DNA of 41,704 nucleotides, taken from the NCBI GenBank assembly GCA_018240695.1, contig JAFEFH010000013.1:1-41704 (forward strand). The letters run 5' to 3'. The notes under the pieces are model-generated. The model worked only from the letters and a program-made list of their open reading frames with translations. It was not told the DNA's origin and made no database searches. Origin of the DNA: Pseudomonadota bacterium (lineage in GTDB: Bacteria; Pseudomonadota; Alphaproteobacteria; Reyranellales; Reyranellaceae). Positions 16,484 through 24,001 of this stretch are shown in pieces (the first letter of the stretch is position 1; each line of letters starts with the position of its first letter). The position numbers and the translations under genes are program-made.

Positions 16484-16897
16484 CTAGAGCGAGACCGCGC
16501 TGATCTTCTCCCAGGTGAGCGCGCGCTGGACCGGCACGCCGTCGCGCTCGATCGTGGGCGGCATCAGGATCATGCGCGCGCCCTCGAAGCGCACCGTGCG
16601 CACCTGCGGCACGAGGCGCGCGGGATCGGAGGCGGCGTCGACGGTGGTGACAAGCGTCGTGCCGTCGAACGTGTAGTTGCCGCAATAGGAGGTGTATTCG
16701 CGCTTGGCGCCGTCGGGCGTCTCGCGCCGGCCGTCGATCAGCACCGCCATCATGCGGCCGTCGCCGGTCAGCGAGACCAGGCCCATGCCGCGCGGGCCAT
16801 AGGGCACCGCCACTTCCGTGCCGCTCGCATCCGTCGTGGTGGCCGCCACCAGCTTCCAGACGCCCACGACGTCGGGCACGGCAGTCGTCTCGGTCAT
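16484..16897 (-). CDS. Lipocalin-like domain protein (Lipocalin_5 type)
   Basis: 137 residues with the small beta-barrel pattern of the Lipocalin_5 family: VVGVWKLVAATTTDASGTEV at the start, the GRMMAVLIDGRR strand, YTSYCGNYTFDGTTL and the ending RALTWEKIS. These proteins are mostly uncharacterised and may bind small hydrophobic ligands. No signal peptide is seen, so it is cytoplasmic. It heads the leftward unit with the esterase and the monooxygenase: its TAG stop touches the GTG start of the esterase, which suggests coupled translation. It is divergent from the BVMO gene across 170 bp. Confidence 0.75.
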   Translation of the reverse strand: MTETTAVPDVVGVWKLVAATTTDASGTEVAVPYGPRGMGLVSLTGDGRMMAVLIDGRRETPDGAKREYTSYCGNYTFDGTTLVTTVDAASDPARLVPQVRTVRFEGARMILMPPTIERDGVPVQRALTWEKISAVSL

Positions 16898-17067
16898 CGC
16901 GCTTCTTTCCCTCGACTCTTTCGGGAAAGGCTACGTCAGGGCGCCGGGGGCTTCCAGCCTGCGCGCGGCCGGCGGATGGTCAGGTCCCCCATACCCGGCG
17001 GAGGGGAATTCCGCCTGCCGCTTCAGCCCATCTTGCCAAGCCCGCCGCGAGTGGTGGACGCTGCGGC

Positions 17068-18720
17068 ATGCCCGACGCCTCAAACAGCTCCGCTCCTCGC
17101 CAGCTCGACGTTGCCATCGTCGGCGGCGGCCTCGCCGGCCTCTATGCCATCCATCGACTGCGCGGCATCGGCCTCAAGGTGCGCGCCTACGAAGCCGGAT
17201 CCGGCATCGGCGGCACCTGGTTCTGGAATCGCTATCCCGGCGCGCGCTGCGACGTCGAGAGTCTCGAATATTCCTACAGCTTCTCCGAGGAACTCCAGCA
17301 GGACTGGAAGTGGCCCGAGCGCTACGGCACGCAGCCCGAGATCCTGAAATACATCAACCACGTCGCCGACCGCTTCGACCTGCGCCGCGACGTGCAGCTC
17401 GACACGCGCATCAAGTCGGCGGTGTTCGACGACAAGGCCAATCGCTGGACGTTGAAGACGGAAGCGGGCGAGGAGATCCAGGCGCGCTATGTCGTGATGG
17501 CGGCGGGCAACCTCTCGACGCCGCGCGTGCCCGACTTCAAGGGCATCCAGTCCTTCAAGGGCAAGTGGTACCACACCGGCCTATGGCCGCATGAGGGCGT
17601 CGACTTCACCGGCAAGCGGGTCGGCGTGATCGGCACCGGCTCGTCGGGCGTGCAGATGATCCCGATCATCGCCCAGCAGGCCAGGCAGCTCACCGTCTTC
17701 CAGCGCACTGCCAACTTCAGCCTGCCCGCGCGCAACGGCCCGATGGGCGAGGAGAAGGAGCGCAGGCACAAGGCCGAGTATGCCGCGCGCCGCGCCGCGG
17801 CGATGGAGACGCCGTTCGCGATCGGCGGCCATCCCAAGCCGACGCAGAAGACGCTCGACGTGCCGGAGGCCGAGCGCCTCGAGACCTACGAGGCCAAGTG
17901 GGCCGAGGGCGGCTCGATCAGCTACCTCTATTCCTACACCGACCTGCTGGTGAGCAAGGAGGCCAACGACACCGCCTCGGAGTTCGTGCGCAACAAGATC
18001 CGCTCGATGGTGAAGGACCCGAAGACGGCGGAGCTGCTGGCGCCCAAGGACCATCCGATCGGCACCAAGCGCCTGTGCCTCGATACCAACTACTACGAGA
18101 CCTACAACAGGCCGAACGTGACCCTGGTCGGCGTGCGCTCCGATCCGATCCAGGAGATCACGCCCACCGGCGTGAAGCTCGCGTCGGGCGCGACCTACGA
18201 GTTCGACGCGCTGGTCTTCGCCACCGGCTTCGACGCCATGACCGGCGCGCTGAAGGAGATCGACGTGCGCACCACCGCCGGCGCGGTGCTGCGCGACCAC
18301 TGGGAGGGCGGGCCGCTCACCTATCTCGGCCTGATGGTCTCGGGCTTCCCCAACATGTTCGTCGTCACCGGTCCGGGCAGCCCCGGCGTGAAGACGCAGA
18401 TGATCGCGTCGATCGAGCAGCATGTCGACTGGATCGCCGACGCCATCGACCATCTCGGCAAGCACCAGCTCGACCGTATCGAGCCGACGCCCAAGGCCGA
18501 GATGGACTGGGTACATCACGTCAACCAGGTGGCCGACAGCACGCTCTATCCGCTGGCCAACTCCTGGTACATGGGCGCCAACATTCCCGGCAAGCCGCGC
18601 GTGTTCATGCCCTATGTCGGCGGCTTCGACCGCTACAAGAAGCAGTGCGACGCCGTCGCGGCCAAGGGCTACGAAGGCTTCTCGCTGTCGCGTCACGACG
18701 CGGCCGCGGCGCGCTCCTAG
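17068..18720 (+). CDS. Baeyer-Villiger monooxygenase (flavin-binding, FxGxxxHTxxWP)
   Basis: 550 residues. First Rossmann motif GGGLAG at 19-24 (FAD), second GTGSSG at 189-194 (NADPH), and between them the type I BVMO fingerprint at 163-174: F163, G165, H169, T170, W173, P174. The FAD-side segment GGTWFWNRYPGARCDVES is characteristic of cyclohexanone-type BVMOs. It inserts an oxygen next to a ketone to give an ester or lactone. The adjacent leftward esterase (when intact) and monooxygenase would fit a ketone-to-ester-to-acid route, which is inference. The following gene starts 1 bp after the stop. SD is weak. Confidence 0.92.
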   Translation: MPDASNSSAPRQLDVAIVGGGLAGLYAIHRLRGIGLKVRAYEAGSGIGGTWFWNRYPGARCDVESLEYSYSFSEELQQDWKWPERYGTQPEILKYINHVADRFDLRRDVQLDTRIKSAVFDDKANRWTLKTEAGEEIQARYVVMAAGNLSTPRVPDFKGIQSFKGKWYHTGLWPHEGVDFTGKRVGVIGTGSSGVQMIPIIAQQARQLTVFQRTANFSLPARNGPMGEEKERRHKAEYAARRAAAMETPFAIGGHPKPTQKTLDVPEAERLETYEAKWAEGGSISYLYSYTDLLVSKEANDTASEFVRNKIRSMVKDPKTAELLAPKDHPIGTKRLCLDTNYYETYNRPNVTLVGVRSDPIQEITPTGVKLASGATYEFDALVFATGFDAMTGALKEIDVRTTAGAVLRDHWEGGPLTYLGLMVSGFPNMFVVTGPGSPGVKTQMIASIEQHVDWIADAIDHLGKHQLDRIEPTPKAEMDWVHHVNQVADSTLYPLANSWYMGANIPGKPRVFMPYVGGFDRYKKQCDAVAAKGYEGFSLSRHDAAAARS

Positions 18721-18721
18721 G

Positions 18722-19390
18722 GTGCATTTCGTCCATCACCGCATCGAGGCCGCGCCGCGCGCCTGGGCGGCCGTGGCGCAGCGCCTGAGCAAGGCCGACC
18801 TGAAAGGCGGCACGCTCTACGGCGCGTGGCGCAGCCAGATCGGCCGTCCGCGCGACGAGATCCAGGCGATGACCCTGTGGCCGGCCGAGACATCCGCCAG
18901 GGCGGCGGAGCAGGCGCTGCTCGGCGGCGCGGCCGACGTGCGCCATACCGTCAGCCAGGTGCTGGTCCCGACGCTCCGGCCGACCGATGCGACGCCGCCC
19001 ACGCGCCAGGGCAACTACGCCTTCCGCTGGTTCGCCACGCCCGAGCCGCACTGGCCGGAATTCCTCGACCTCTGCGCCGGCGCCTGGCCGGGCTTCGAGG
19101 CGGCCTACGACTCGCAGGTCGTCGGCCTGTGGCAGGCGAGCGGCGACTGCACCGGCGCCGGGCGCGACGAGGCCAGCGGCGCGGGTCTCCACGCCGGCGT
19201 GCGCAGCCTGCTGCTGACGCGGCGTCCCAATCTCGCGATGTGGGAACGCTCCAAGCTGCCGTCGGGCGCGGCCGAAGCCGCCGTGCGCGACAAGCTCAGC
19301 CGCCGCTACGATCTCTGCGACTGGACCGTCGTGTCGACCTCGACCCTGCTGACCGCGACCGACACGCAAGACACCGCGCGCTGGACGTAA
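18722..19390 (+). CDS. Uncharacterised protein, NIPSNAP-like/dimeric alpha-beta barrel
   Basis: 222 residues from a GTG at 18722, one base after the BVMO stop; the open frame extends further upstream but that is a shadow of the BVMO. The pattern of two halves, each with an ending like FRWFATPEPHWPEFL then AWPGFEAAYDSQVVGLWQ, resembles NIPSNAP-type ferredoxin-like barrels that often accompany oxygenases in degradation clusters. No catalytic motif is recognisable. Tight spacing suggests translation coupled to the BVMO and a shared pathway. The family assignment is moderate; a structural match would settle it. Confidence 0.6.
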   Translation: MHFVHHRIEAAPRAWAAVAQRLSKADLKGGTLYGAWRSQIGRPRDEIQAMTLWPAETSARAAEQALLGGAADVRHTVSQVLVPTLRPTDATPPTRQGNYAFRWFATPEPHWPEFLDLCAGAWPGFEAAYDSQVVGLWQASGDCTGAGRDEASGAGLHAGVRSLLLTRRPNLAMWERSKLPSGAAEAAVRDKLSRRYDLCDWTVVSTSTLLTATDTQDTARWT

Positions 19391-19419
19391 GCGCCGCCGC
19401 CGCCTATGTGACGGCGGAA

Positions 19420-20448
19420 ATGCCCACCCTGCGCTCTCTCGACGCCCTCGAACGCGAGGGGCTCGTCACGCCCGATCCGCTTCTGGCGGCGGCGGCGGAG
19501 ACGATGGCGATCGCGCTCACGCCCGAGATGCTGGCGCTGATCGACCGCCGCGACGTGGCCAACGATCCGATCGCGCGCCAGTTCGTGCCGTCCGCCGCCG
19601 AGACCGTGATCGCGCCCGAGGAGCGCGACGATCCGATCGGCGACGAGGCGCGCTCGCCGGTGAAGGGCATCGTGCACCGCTATCCCGACCGGCTGCTGCT
19701 GAAGCCGCTGCACGCCTGCCCGGTCTATTGCCGCTTCTGCTTCCGCCGCGAGAAGGTGGGGCCGGGCGGCGAGGCGCTGAGCGACGCCGAGCTCGAGGCG
19801 GCGCTGGCCTATATCCGCGCGCATCCCGAAGTGTGGGAAGTGATCCTGACCGGCGGCGATCCGCTGATGCTGGCGCCGCGCCGGCTGGCGGCGCTGATCG
19901 CGGCGCTCGACGCCATCCCGCATGTCGCGGTGATCCGCCTGCACAGCCGCGTGCCGATCGTCGAGCCGTCGCGCCTCGGCGACGAGGTGGTGGCCGCGCT
20001 GAAGCCGCGCCGCGCGACCCTGTGGCTGGGCGTCCATTGCAATCACGCGCGCGAGCTCGGTGCGCCGACGAAAGACGCGCTGCGGCGCCTCGCCGACGCG
20101 GGCATCCCCCTGCTCGGCCAGACCGTGCTGCTGGCCGGCATCAACGACGATGTCGAGACGCTGGACACCTTGATGCGCGCCCTCGTGGCGGCGCGGGTGA
20201 AGCCCTATTACCTGCACCATCCCGACCTGGTGCGCGGCACCGGCCACTTCCGGGTGTCGATCGCGCGTGGACAGGCACTGATGAAGGCGTTGCGCGGCCG
20301 GCTGTCGGGCCTCGCGACGCCCACTTATGTATTGGATGTGCCGGGCGGGTACGGGAAGGTCCCGGTCGGCCCGAACTATCTCGGCGACGATCCCGACGCG
20401 CTCACCGTCGGCGACGCGTTCGGCGGCCGTCACCCCTATCCAGGCTAG
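19420..20448 (+). CDS. Radical SAM lysine-2,3-aminomutase-like protein (KamA/EpmB family)
   Basis: 342 residues from the ATG at 19420 (a GTG at 19408 in the same frame is an alternative). The CxxxCxxC cluster for the radical-SAM [4Fe-4S] centre is C100, C104 and C107 (HACPVYCRFCFRRE). The PLP-binding lysine of the KamA family is K313 in VPGGYGKVPVGPNYLG. TGGDPLML and LLGQTVLLAGIND are further hallmarks. Members isomerise lysine to beta-lysine, either free (KamA) or for elongation factor P (EpmB). The short length fits EpmB-like proteins, but no epmA or efp is adjacent. It follows the NIPSNAP-like gene after 29 bp. Confidence 0.88.
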   Translation: MPTLRSLDALEREGLVTPDPLLAAAAETMAIALTPEMLALIDRRDVANDPIARQFVPSAAETVIAPEERDDPIGDEARSPVKGIVHRYPDRLLLKPLHACPVYCRFCFRREKVGPGGEALSDAELEAALAYIRAHPEVWEVILTGGDPLMLAPRRLAALIAALDAIPHVAVIRLHSRVPIVEPSRLGDEVVAALKPRRATLWLGVHCNHARELGAPTKDALRRLADAGIPLLGQTVLLAGINDDVETLDTLMRALVAARVKPYYLHHPDLVRGTGHFRVSIARGQALMKALRGRLSGLATPTYVLDVPGGYGKVPVGPNYLGDDPDALTVGDAFGGRHPYPG

Positions 20449-20453
20449 GGATT

Positions 20454-20843
20454 CTAGATCGGCACTTCGTTGCCGACGGGCCCCGGCTCCTCGACGACGA
20501 GATCGAGCGGCAGGCTGCCCGCCTTCTCGAACACCAGTGTCACCGGAACCTTGGCGCCCTTCTGCAGCGGCGCCTTGAGGCCCTTCATCAGCAGGTGATA
20601 GCCGCGCGGCTTCAGCGTGATCGTCTGGCCGTGCGGCACGACAATGCCGCGCTCGATCAGCGCCATGGTGATGGCGGGCCCCTTCACGCGGATGGCATGC
20701 AGCTCGACCGACTCGGCCGCCGGGCTGGACGCGCCGATCAGCCGGTCGCCTTCGGCGCCGTTGTTGGTGACGGCGAAATACCCACCGCCGATCCCTTCCT
20801 TGTTGGCCGCGCGTGCCCACGGGTGGCTGAACGCCAGGCTCAT
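20454..20843 (-). CDS. PCu(A)C copper-chaperone-like protein lacking a signal peptide
   Basis: 129 residues of the DUF461/PCuAC fold: HPWARA start, GGYFAVTNNG, SVELHAI, and LKPRGYHLLMKGL. Normal members are periplasmic Cu(I) chaperones for cytochrome oxidase with the H-x10-M-x21-H-x-M pattern. Here the protein starts directly at the mature fold, and no in-frame upstream start provides a signal sequence; the SD TTGGAG supports this start. H49, M60 and H83 are present but the last Met is at 86 (H-x2-M), with Leu85 where the HxM Met would be. The protein may be cytoplasmic and differently bound. It lies upstream-to-downstream after the second LysR gene (stop at 20920) on the same strand. Confidence 0.75.
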   Translation of the reverse strand: MSLAFSHPWARAANKEGIGGGYFAVTNNGAEGDRLIGASSPAAESVELHAIRVKGPAITMALIERGIVVPHGQTITLKPRGYHLLMKGLKAPLQKGAKVPVTLVFEKAGSLPLDLVVEEPGPVGNEVPI

Positions 20844-20919
20844 CGCGCGATCTCCAATATTAGTTTTTCTTGCATGATCGGACGTTCTTAGCGGACCGGC
20901 ACAGGCACAGACAAGGCGA

Positions 20920-21843
20920 TCAACGTCGCGCCGCGGCGGCGAGCACCGGCCGGCCCGCCCGCGCCTGCGGCGCGCTCAGCTCCTCGACCAGCCATTCCTC
21001 GAACGCCTTGGTCTTGGGCCGGTTGGCCGACGAGGGCGGACAGACGAACCACCACGCCTTGCCCGAATCGACGATCTGCGGGAACGGCTGGAAGAGACGT
21101 CCCTCCGCCAGCTCCTCGCGGAAGAGCTGCGGCGGGCCGAGCGCCACGCCCGCGCCTTCCATCGCGGCTTCCACCGCGATCATCGTCGAGTCGAAGGTGA
21201 GCACGCGCTTGGGCTTGAAGTCGCCCATGCCGACGGCGCGCAGCCAGATCGCCCATTCGGGATCGTAGGTCATGTCGATGAACGGCACGCGCTTGAGGTC
21301 GTCGAGCGTCTTGACCTTGTCCTTGTAGCGCTTGCCGCACAGCGGGGTCAGCACGTCGGAAAACAGGCGCGTGGCGTGCAGATCGGATTCCGGCTGCACC
21401 GCGAAGCGGATCGCGCAGTCGAAATCCTCGCGCGCGAAATCGACGCGGCGCAGCGCCGTCGTCATGCGCACCTCGATCTCGGGATGCTTGGCCTGGAAGC
21501 GATGGAGCCGCGGCGCCAGCCAGCCCAGCGCGAAGGTCGTGACGAGGCTGACGTTGAGCGTGCCGGAGTTGGCCTTGCGGCCGACGCGCTCGAGCGCGTT
21601 GGTCATGCGGTCGAAGGCGTCGCGCAGGTCGGGCAGCAGTGCCTGCCCTTCGCCCGTGATCTCGAGGCCGCGCGGGCGGCGCACGAACAGCGCCACGCCC
21701 AGCCGCTCCTCCAGCGCCTTCACCTGATGGGATACCGCAGCTTGGGTCACGTGCAGCTCCTCGGCGGCATGCGTGAAGCTTGCGTGACGGGCCGCGGCCT
21801 CGAAGGCGCGCAAGGCATTGAGCGGCAGTTGGGAACGGCTCAT
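20920..21843 (-). CDS. LysR-family transcriptional regulator, GcvA-like (copy 2)
   Basis: 307 residues. The HTH (about 8-65) reads LNALRAFEAAARHASFTHAA and TQAAVSHQVKALEERLG, very close to copy 1 at 4670-5578. The effector domain follows (about 92-295). It is divergent from a DUF1127 gene (21985) exactly like copy 1, and 76 bp upstream of the PCuAC-like gene on the same strand, which it could regulate. A 17-bp dyad GCATAG-N5-CTATGC lies 13 bp before its start. The SD is weak (GTGAG). The C-terminus QARAGRPVLAAAARR is not conserved with copy 1. Confidence 0.92.
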   Translation of the reverse strand: MSRSQLPLNALRAFEAAARHASFTHAAEELHVTQAAVSHQVKALEERLGVALFVRRPRGLEITGEGQALLPDLRDAFDRMTNALERVGRKANSGTLNVSLVTTFALGWLAPRLHRFQAKHPEIEVRMTTALRRVDFAREDFDCAIRFAVQPESDLHATRLFSDVLTPLCGKRYKDKVKTLDDLKRVPFIDMTYDPEWAIWLRAVGMGDFKPKRVLTFDSTMIAVEAAMEGAGVALGPPQLFREELAEGRLFQPFPQIVDSGKAWWFVCPPSSANRPKTKAFEEWLVEELSAPQARAGRPVLAAAARR

Positions 21844-21856
21844 CTCGACTCACTGT

Positions 21857-21873
21857 GCATAGTTTTTCTATGC
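21857..21873. promoter_or_regulatory. Candidate LysR operator dyad GCATAG-N5-CTATGC
   Basis: A perfect 6-bp dyad, arms 21857-21862 and 21868-21873 with TTTTT between, 17 bp in total. It lies 13 bp upstream of the second lysR start codon, the same length and nearly the same distance as the dyad in front of the first lysR. The sequence differs, which would give each regulator its own site. Operator function is inferred. Confidence 0.5.
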
Positions 21874-21984
21874 CTCCCCCCAGCTTTCATCCTTTGCTAG
21901 TTGGGCAAGCATACAGCAAATAGGGGCAGCAAACGAGGTGCAACGGGGCAATTCGGTCCCAGCCGCCTCAAACGGAGCTAAGTC

Positions 21985-22224
21985 ATGTCGACCCTGTCCA
22001 GCGCCCGGACCACTGTCCGCGCGGAACTCCCCTCCTTCTCCTTCGGCCGCGCCCTGGCGCTGCTGGCCGGGACGGTCGTGGTCGGTGTCGAGGCTCTCCT
22101 GACCCGAACTGAATTGCGCCGTTCGCGCCGGCAACTGGCCGAGCTCGACGACCGGTTGCTGCGGGACATCGGCATCGACCGGTCCCGCGCCCGGTTCGAG
22201 GCCGACAAGGGTTACTGGGCCTAA
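21985..22224 (+). CDS. DUF1127 small protein (copy 2)
   Basis: 79 residues. The C-terminal 45 carry the DUF1127 motif: ELRRSRRQLAELDDRLLRDI followed by GIDRSRARFEADKGYW. A hydrophobic stretch (about 19-40, SFGRALALLAGTVVVGVEAL) precedes it and may be a membrane-contacting helix, which the 56-residue copy 1 lacks. The start follows GGAG (21974-21977). It is divergent from the GcvA-like lysR copy 2 across 141 bp. Family members have been tied to RNA binding or nutrient stress in other alphaproteobacteria; that is background knowledge. A weak hairpin follows the stop. Confidence 0.88.
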   Translation: MSTLSSARTTVRAELPSFSFGRALALLAGTVVVGVEALLTRTELRRSRRQLAELDDRLLRDIGIDRSRARFEADKGYWA

Positions 22225-22226
22225 AA

Positions 22227-22253
22227 GACCCGGTTTTCCGGCCTTTCCGGGTC
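22227..22253 (+). terminator. Possible weak terminator hairpin after DUF1127 copy 2
   Basis: A 7-bp stem GACCCGG (22227-22233) / CCGGGTC (22247-22253) right after the stop codon at 22224. No T-run follows it on the + strand, so it may act only as a pause or protective hairpin. Confidence 0.3.
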
Positions 22254-22311
22254 GGGAATTGCCGGCGGGCGCCGGATAGAGCAGGTTGATCGGGGGGCCT
22301 AGATTGGTCCC

Positions 22312-23472
22312 ATGACCCAACACACTCTGTCATTCCCCCCCATGGCGCTCGCCAGCCTCTCCCTCCCCAGCCTGTCTCCCACGGGCTTTCCCGACCCGGA
22401 AACCTGCTGGCACGCGGTTCAGAAGCGCGACCGTGCCTTCAACGGGCGGTTCTGGTTCTCGGTCAAGTCAACGGGCGTTTACTGCCTGCCGTCCTGCGCG
22501 GCGCGTCCGCCGCTGCGCAAGAACGTGGCCTTCCACGCCTCGCCCGAGGCGGCGGAGGCCGCGGGCTTCCGTGCGTGCAAGCGCTGCAAGCCGGGCGAGT
22601 GGCCAAAAGACGGGCACGCCGAGGCCGGGCTCAGCAAACCGGTGGCCCGCGCGACCGAGCTGTTCGACGCCGCCATCGACGGCGACACGCCGCCGTCGCT
22701 GACCGAGGTCGCGCGCAAGGTCGGCCTGACCGCCAATACGCTCAGCAAGCATTTCGTGGCCGAGCTGGGCGTGAACCCGCGCGACTGGATGGTGGCGCGC
22801 AAGCGCGCGCGCTTCCGCAAGGCCCTGCGTGCGGGCGAAACCGTGGCCGGCGCGCTCTATGGCGCGGGCTACGGCTCTCCCAGCCGCGTCTACGAACATT
22901 CCGACAAGGCGCTGGGCATGACGCCCGCCACCTATGCCAAGGGCGGCGCCGGCGCGCAGATCGACTACACCACCGTCGACTCCGACTATGGAAGGGTGCT
23001 GGTCGCGGCCACGCGCAAGGGCATCGCCGCCGTCTTCCTGGGCGACAATGACCGCGCGCTGGAAAAGGAATTGAAGGACGACTTCCCCGCCGCCGAGATC
23101 GCGCGCAACGACGGCGCGCTCTCGACCAAGGTGAAAGGCGTGCTGGCCCGGCTCTACGGCCGCAAGCCGACCGCGCTCGATGCGCCGGACGTGCCGCTCG
23201 ATATCGTGGGCACTGCTTTCCAGTGGAAAGTGTGGAAGGCGCTGACCGAGATCCCGGCCGGCCAGACCCGTACCTACGGCGAGATCGCCCAGGCGATCGG
23301 CGCGCCGAAGTCGGCCCGCGCCGTGGGCCGCGCCTGCGCCACCAACCAGGCCGGCGGCGTCATTCCCTGCCATCGTGCGGTGGGATCGAGCGGCGCGCTG
23401 ACCGGCTATCGCTGGGGCGTGGCGCGCAAGGAGCGGCTGCTGGCCGACGAACGCCGGCGCAGCAGCACGTAA
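22312..23472 (+). CDS. ada: Bifunctional DNA methyl-repair protein and activator Ada
   Basis: 386 residues with the full Ada layout. The N-terminal zinc domain has C58, C62, C89 and C92 (GVYCLPSCAARP, ACKRCKPG); C58 matches the residue that takes a methyl group from DNA phosphotriesters. An AraC-type HTH segment follows (about 105-205, LTEVARKVGLTANTLSKHF). The C-terminal O6-methylguanine methyltransferase domain (about 215-386) contains the acceptor C353 in IPCHRAVG. Such proteins repair alkylated DNA and activate the adaptive response. The gene is alone on its strand and its 3' end overlaps the Smr-protein gene by 67 bp in the convergent direction. Confidence 0.93.
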   Translation: MTQHTLSFPPMALASLSLPSLSPTGFPDPETCWHAVQKRDRAFNGRFWFSVKSTGVYCLPSCAARPPLRKNVAFHASPEAAEAAGFRACKRCKPGEWPKDGHAEAGLSKPVARATELFDAAIDGDTPPSLTEVARKVGLTANTLSKHFVAELGVNPRDWMVARKRARFRKALRAGETVAGALYGAGYGSPSRVYEHSDKALGMTPATYAKGGAGAQIDYTTVDSDYGRVLVAATRKGIAAVFLGDNDRALEKELKDDFPAAEIARNDGALSTKVKGVLARLYGRKPTALDAPDVPLDIVGTAFQWKVWKALTEIPAGQTRTYGEIAQAIGAPKSARAVGRACATNQAGGVIPCHRAVGSSGALTGYRWGVARKERLLADERRRSST

Positions 23473-23954
23473 AAGGCGCCGCTGCCGCCATGACGCGGGT
23501 GGGCGCCACGCACTCCCGCGATCAGCGCGCGGTTGTCCTCGCGCTCGAGCCAGTTCGGGAATTCCGCGCGGATGCGGCCGCCGAACACGCGGCCGCCTTC
23601 CAGGCGCATGCCCTTGCCGGTGACGATCAGCACCACGCGATGGCCCTCGGCCGAGCTGGTGGCGAGGAACCGCGCGACCGCGCGCTCGGCGGCGACCAGG
23701 GTCATGCCGTGCAGATCGAGGCTGGCTTCGGGCGCGCGCTTGCCGCGCGCCAGTGCCCGCGCGACGTCGGCGTCGAACGCCTGCGGCAGCGGTGACGCGC
23801 CCACCCGCGCCGGCGCGGACGGAGCCGGCGTTTCGGTGGGCCTGGGCGGGGCTTCGGTCCGCCCGGGCGCGGGCGGGCTCTTCGCCCGCCGGCCGCCCTT
23901 CAGCGGCGTCACCGACGCCATCGCCGCCGCGAACAGGTCGACATCCTTGGCCAT
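23406..23954 (-). CDS. Smr-domain protein (MutS2-type small domain)
   Basis: 182 residues. The first about 75 are low-complexity and Pro/Ala-rich. The Smr domain (about 78-170) shows LDLHGMTLVAAERAVARFL, VLIVTGKGMR, and HGGSGAFYVLLRR, the three conserved blocks of stand-alone Smr proteins. These bind or nick nucleic acids, with proposed roles in ribosome-rescue cleavage of mRNA or DNA transactions. The last 22 codons lie within the 3' end of the convergent ada gene, and the tail RRSSASSRSLRATPQR may therefore be a by-product of that overlap. Divergent from the TPR gene that follows. Confidence 0.85.
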   Translation of the reverse strand: MAKDVDLFAAAMASVTPLKGGRRAKSPPAPGRTEAPPRPTETPAPSAPARVGASPLPQAFDADVARALARGKRAPEASLDLHGMTLVAAERAVARFLATSSAEGHRVVLIVTGKGMRLEGGRVFGGRIRAEFPNWLEREDNRALIAGVRGAHPRHGGSGAFYVLLRRRSSASSRSLRATPQR

Positions 23955-24001
23955 GCCAATTCGTGTAGCCTTGGCTCCGACGCGGGTCTACACAGCCCGC
24001 C

